9,940 bases of DNA from NCBI GenBank assembly GCA_008933525.1, contig WBUV01000082.1, positions 1 to 9,940 on the forward strand. Reading direction: 5' to 3'. This document shows positions 7,254-9,940 of the stretch, piece after piece (position 1 is the stretch's first letter; each line of letters begins with the position of its first letter). The position numbers and the translations under genes were made by a program. Origin of the DNA: Bacteroidales bacterium. GTDB lineage: Bacteria > Bacteroidota > Bacteroidia > Bacteroidales > Tenuifilaceae. A model generated the notes under the pieces. It searched no databases and was not told the origin of the DNA. It was given only the letters and a program-made list of their open reading frames with translations.

Positions 7254-7381
7254 TTTTCAGTTAAGAGGTATGTAAAAAGAATCGGTTGAAGTTTCCGACC
7301 CAACTTTTTATTAAATTTCAACATTACATTTATTTTTTTTCCAGAACTGCAATAAATGAAAAAATCATCGTCAGTATAAGT

Positions 7382-7963
7382 ATGAAGAGCGAAAATCAGA
7401 ATACGGGTTTAGGTCAGTTTATCGCCACAGAGTACAAAAATCTGGTGAAATACGTTAGAAAGTACCTTAATGAGAAGTACTACAACGTTACTGCCGAGGA
7501 TATTGTGCAGGATGTTGCGCTGAACTTATTTACCAAACTCGATTTTGATGCAAATATTGAAAACGTGGCTGGTTACGTTTACCGCTCGGTTAAGAATAGG
7601 GTAGTGGATGTACAGCGTAAGCCTAAGAACGAGATTTTGCTAGAGCAATTCAACGATGATGAGGATAACAATGGCGATGATTTTATAGCAAAACTACTTG
7701 CCAAGGCGCAAGAGTCAGAGACTACGTTGGTTGATAGCGAATTGTTCCATAAGAAGTTGCAAAAAGCATTCGAGGAGTTACCCGCAAAGCAGAGGGCTGT
7801 GATTATTGCTACTGAGTTTGAGGGTTGCTCGTTCGAGGAGCTATCCGATGAGTGGGATGTTCCGGTGGGAACATTGCTATCGTGGAAGCATCGGGGTATT
7901 AAGAAACTAAAGGAGTATATCAAGCTTGATGATTTTTATATAGTTAACGAAGAAAACAACTAA
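7382..7963 (+). CDS. ECF-like RNA polymerase sigma factor
   Basis: This 193-residue protein directs RNA polymerase to a specific promoter set. Residues ~12-80 form region 2 (AEDIVQDVALNLF for core binding, AGYVYRSVKNRVVDVQRK for -10 recognition). An acidic linker follows (~89-120). Residues ~121-178 form region 4 (ELPAKQRAVIIATEFEG, then the helix-turn-helix CSFEELSDEWDVPVGTLLSWKHRGIKKLKEYI, split here only for naming). The TLLSWKHR recognition segment replaces the more usual TVKSRLHR. The ATG at 7382 is chosen: the in-frame TTG at 7286 would add 32 Phe/Ile-rich residues from an AT-rich spacer that look non-coding. The gene lies 14 bases ahead of a small membrane protein that is probably its partner. 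The regulon is unknown. Confidence 0.88.
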   Translation: MKSENQNTGLGQFIATEYKNLVKYVRKYLNEKYYNVTAEDIVQDVALNLFTKLDFDANIENVAGYVYRSVKNRVVDVQRKPKNEILLEQFNDDEDNNGDDFIAKLLAKAQESETTLVDSELFHKKLQKAFEELPAKQRAVIIATEFEGCSFEELSDEWDVPVGTLLSWKHRGIKKLKEYIKLDDFYIVNEENN

Positions 7964-7977
7964 ACAATTCTAATAAA

Positions 7978-8382
7978 ATGGAAAGAACAGAAAGTAAAAA
8001 CAGGAATCGCTGGATTTGGGGACTCCGAATGGTAGGCTGGGTTATTGTAGGCGTAATTACCGCGGCAGCGTTAGCATTTGTATTCGGATACTTTGTAATG
8101 CTGCTATGGAACTGGTTAATGCCTGAGCTGTTTGGTTTAACCACCATCTCATTCTGGCAGGCGTTTGGAATAACGTTACTTGCACGCCTAATTTTTGGAG
8201 GTTTCAAGCACAACGGACATTCTAACAAATCAAAGTGCAAGGACAAAAAGTTCAAGCATTGGGGCAAAAGTCACTGGAACGATTGCTGTTCCACAAAGGA
8301 TTGGCGTCATTTCGACGAGTATTGGAAAGAAGAGGGCGAAAAATCGTTCAAGGAGTATATCGAGAAAAAGAAGAACGATTAA
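7978..8382 (+). CDS. Small two-helix membrane protein linked to the sigma factor
   Basis: This 134-residue protein has a basic N-terminus, a first helix at ~16-44, the conserved-looking segment LLWNWLMPELFGLTTISFWQ, and a second helix at ~55-76 ending in ARLIFGGF. The hydrophilic tail (77-134) is rich in His, Cys, Trp and Lys. Small membrane proteins with a W-N-W-L-M-P-x-L-F-G motif and F-W-Q-A / L-F-G-G-F are, to my recollection, often encoded beside sigma factors with a TLLSRKH-type region 4. That makes an accessory or anti-sigma-like regulatory role plausible but unproven. It is probably co-transcribed with the sigma gene (14-base gap, A-rich leader, no Shine-Dalgarno). It lacks the cytoplasmic zinc-binding anti-sigma fold at its N-terminus that classical anti-sigma factors have. 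The strong hairpin just downstream ends the unit. Confidence 0.75.
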   Translation: MERTESKNRNRWIWGLRMVGWVIVGVITAAALAFVFGYFVMLLWNWLMPELFGLTTISFWQAFGITLLARLIFGGFKHNGHSNKSKCKDKKFKHWGKSHWNDCCSTKDWRHFDEYWKEEGEKSFKEYIEKKKND

Positions 8383-8398
8383 TGTTTGTTTGGGTAAG

Positions 8399-8424
8399 AA
8401 AAGAGCCGAGAAATCGGCTCTTTT
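8399..8424 (+). terminator. Rho-independent terminator, probably shared by convergent genes
   Basis: The arms AAAAGAGCCGA (8399-8409) and TCGGCTCTTTT (8414-8424) form an 11-bp stem capped by a GAAA tetraloop (8410-8413). The plus strand continues in T, 17 bases after the stop of the small membrane protein. On the minus strand the stem also ends in TTTTCTT, about 87 bases past the stop of the caspase gene, so it probably works in both directions. Confidence 0.9.
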
Positions 8425-8444
8425 TGATATTTATTTGATTTGAA

Positions 8445-8459
8445 ACCAAAACTTTTGGT
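8445..8459. repeat. 15-bp near-perfect palindrome
   Basis: ACCAAAA and TTTTGGT flank a single central C, giving 7-bp arms. It lies between the terminator at 8399-8424 and the end of the minus-strand caspase gene. With a one-base centre it is more like a protein-binding dyad than a stable hairpin, but it may simply add to the 3' structure of the caspase transcript. Confidence 0.35.
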
Positions 8460-8511
8460 AAATATTATCTCTATCAGCGGTCGGGGAGTGGACTATCAAT
8501 ATAAATCATTT

Positions 8512-9940
8512 CTACTTCACAATCACAATGGGAAAATCCTGTCCAAAGCCATAGCCAGTTGGAAATTGTGGTTGCCCCTTATATTTTTTTGATAATTCGG
8601 GAACAAGATCCTCAACGCACCCTTTAAGAAGATTTACAGTTACCTTTCCATCCTTCGATTTACAGGAACCTCTTAGTGCTTCAATTACTGAGTAGGTAAA
8701 TACGCCATGCCCCAACTCTTTAACTTCTGTGGCAAATTGCTCGCTTCCACTTGCCGCTATAAAGTAGGTTCCGGTGCTCCTAGCTAATTGAGCAATCGCT
8801 TTTTCCTCGGCAGCGCCTCTCATTGCAAGCGTTTGCATGGCACCTCCACTCTGACAGGCATCAATCACAAACAGTTGCTTTTGCGCTTTGATATTCTTGG
8901 AGAACTCGCCAATCTCGTTGGCCGAAATGCCCAATCTCTTCAACATATCATCAGCCTCATACATCTTGGTTACATCGTAAGGAACTAAAAAGAACATTGA
9001 CTTTTCATCTTCTGAGCCGGTACTCATCACACCGTGTCCTGCATAATAGAACACAAATACGTCTTCCGGTTTTGACTGGGATTTGATTTTATCAATCGCA
9101 GATAATATTACTTCCTTTGTTGCATTGACATCTGAAATAGAGGTAACATTTACATTTCCAAAAATTGGAGTGGCACCTGTTTTTAGCGATTGAACGAAGG
9201 CTTCTGCATCATTCTTGGCAAAGTTCAGACTATACTTTGGATTTAGGTAGGAGTTAATTCCAATGGCCAAGATGTACATATTAGGTTTGACCTGCTGTGG
9301 GGCCTTATAGGTTAACACGATTTCATCGGGAATGCTCTCGGTGCGCTGACTATTGAAAGCTGTTACCTTGATATGGTTTTCACCGGGAATCAAAGAGATG
9401 GTAAACTCCTTGTTCATGCCTGTTACTTTAAATCCACGTGGGGTACCTTCAAGCATCTTGCCATTATGGTATAATCGTATCTCATCCACACCTCCTCCCT
9501 GATCAGTAACCATTACTGTAACGGTAACTGATTCGTTTGTGAGGGTTACTCTATTTTCTGGGGTAATGATTTGAACTTTTGGGGGTAGAGATAAATTAGA
9601 AATGGATACTTCCGAATTTATTGTTCGCTCTCCGCTAAGAACCTGAGCCAGAATATTCGGGGAGTAGTATTGTTCATAAAAACTTTCCAGCGGAATGATA
9701 TTCATACCACGAACAAAGTGTAGTCGGCTAACGCCCTCTTGATTGCCATCAAAATAGCCATTCGGAGTTGATACTACCCATGATTTACCCCATATACTAT
9801 AAATTGTACCTATTTTATTCAGAGACTTAGCATCCCATATAGATATCTGTCCCGATTCTGTAACAGTGTAAATCCGATCACTGCTGGTTGAGAAGAAAAC
9901 ACCTTTTGAATTATGCTCTCCGGGTAGCGTTGCTTTGAGG
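8512..9940 (-). CDS. WD40-caspase (peptidase C14) protein, N-terminus outside the window
   Basis: The frame stays open from the TAG at 8512-8514 to the right edge (475 residues visible), so the ATG at 9703-9705 is internal. Bases ~9800-9940 encode the end of a WD40 beta-propeller (RIYTVTESGQISIWDAKS). The linker WVVSTPNGYFDGN (9742-9780) is a hallmark of WD40-caspase fusions. An Ig-like beta domain follows (~9300-9585; VQIITPENRVTLTNESV, then GENHIKVTAFN). The caspase-like domain covers ~8515-9280: strand MYILAIGINSY, the catalytic His in YYAGHG (His codon 9034-9036) and the catalytic Cys in DACQSGG (Cys codon 8854-8856). Both are intact, so it should be an active cysteine protease. The Asp two residues before the Cys matches the S1-pocket Asp of metacaspases and suggests cleavage after Arg or Lys (inference). 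The WD40 part probably senses or binds a partner. No dedicated operon neighbour is visible. Confidence 0.9.
   Translation of the reverse strand, partial: LKATLPGEHNSKGVFFSTSSDRIYTVTESGQISIWDAKSLNKIGTIYSIWGKSWVVSTPNGYFDGNQEGVSRLHFVRGMNIIPLESFYEQYYSPNILAQVLSGERTINSEVSISNLSLPPKVQIITPENRVTLTNESVTVTVMVTDQGGGVDEIRLYHNGKMLEGTPRGFKVTGMNKEFTISLIPGENHIKVTAFNSQRTESIPDEIVLTYKAPQQVKPNMYILAIGINSYLNPKYSLNFAKNDAEAFVQSLKTGATPIFGNVNVTSISDVNATKEVILSAIDKIKSQSKPEDVFVFYYAGHGVMSTGSEDEKSMFFLVPYDVTKMYEADDMLKRLGISANEIGEFSKNIKAQKQLFVIDACQSGGAMQTLAMRGAAEEKAIAQLARSTGTYFIAASGSEQFATEVKELGHGVFTYSVIEALRGSCKSKDGKVTVNLLKGCVEDLVPELSKKYKGQPQFPTGYGFGQDFPIVIVK

Noticed and set aside
7286..7381. N-terminal extension of the sigma factor from a TTG at 7286
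   Set aside because: The 32 extra residues are Phe/Ile-rich products of an AT-rich spacer. The ATG at 7382 gives a normal sigma N-terminus.
7579..8267. Two minus-strand frames opposite the sigma and membrane protein genes
   Set aside because: Both are antisense to recognised proteins and show Ser/Asn-rich composition with no domain.
8195..8443. Overlapping plus-strand frames at the end of the small membrane protein gene
   Set aside because: They are alternate frames of the Lys-rich tail and run into the terminator hairpin.
9703..9705. ATG as start of the caspase gene
   Set aside because: The same frame continues without a stop to the right edge and encodes a WD40 end and its usual linker.

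Overview
The window looks like a chromosome segment of a Bacteroidota bacterium, probably Bacteroidales or a close relative. Four observations point there: a C-terminal type IX secretion (T9SS) sorting domain, a TTTG / TAnnTTTG promoter typical of the phylum, start codons without purine-rich Shine-Dalgarno sequences, and AT-rich spacers. No rRNA, tRNA, CRISPR array, insertion sequence or integrase is visible.

Layout. (1) 2-3312, plus strand: the 3' part of a very large gene fusing the C-terminal half of an RND efflux permease to an ABC ATPase, followed by a six-helix ABC-2 type permease. The gene enters from the left edge. (2) 3313-3618: a spacer between convergent genes with several inverted repeats and a good terminator. 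(3) 3619-7167, minus strand: a 1182-residue secreted, surface-type protein with a signal peptide, six GLUG-like repeats, a fibronectin-like segment, one divergent plus seven exact 76-residue Listeria-Bacteroides repeats, and a T9SS sorting tail. It has a recognisable promoter at 7224-7253. (4) 7382-8382, plus strand: an ECF-like sigma factor and, 14 bases later, a small two-helix membrane protein with a Cys/His-rich tail. A strong hairpin terminator follows. (5) 8512 to the right edge, minus strand: the C-terminal part of a WD40-caspase protein with both catalytic residues intact. It is open through the right edge, so its start is outside the window.

How the genes may work together. The first two probably form one export or membrane-remodelling system, with ATP binding carried on the RND-like polypeptide. 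The sigma factor and membrane protein are probably a regulatory pair. The repeat protein and the caspase protein look like separate single-gene units. The most unusual item is the fusion protein: its ABC domain appears to be split by a membrane-spanning insertion between its first beta strand and Walker A. The even number of inserted helices keeps both halves on the cytoplasmic side.
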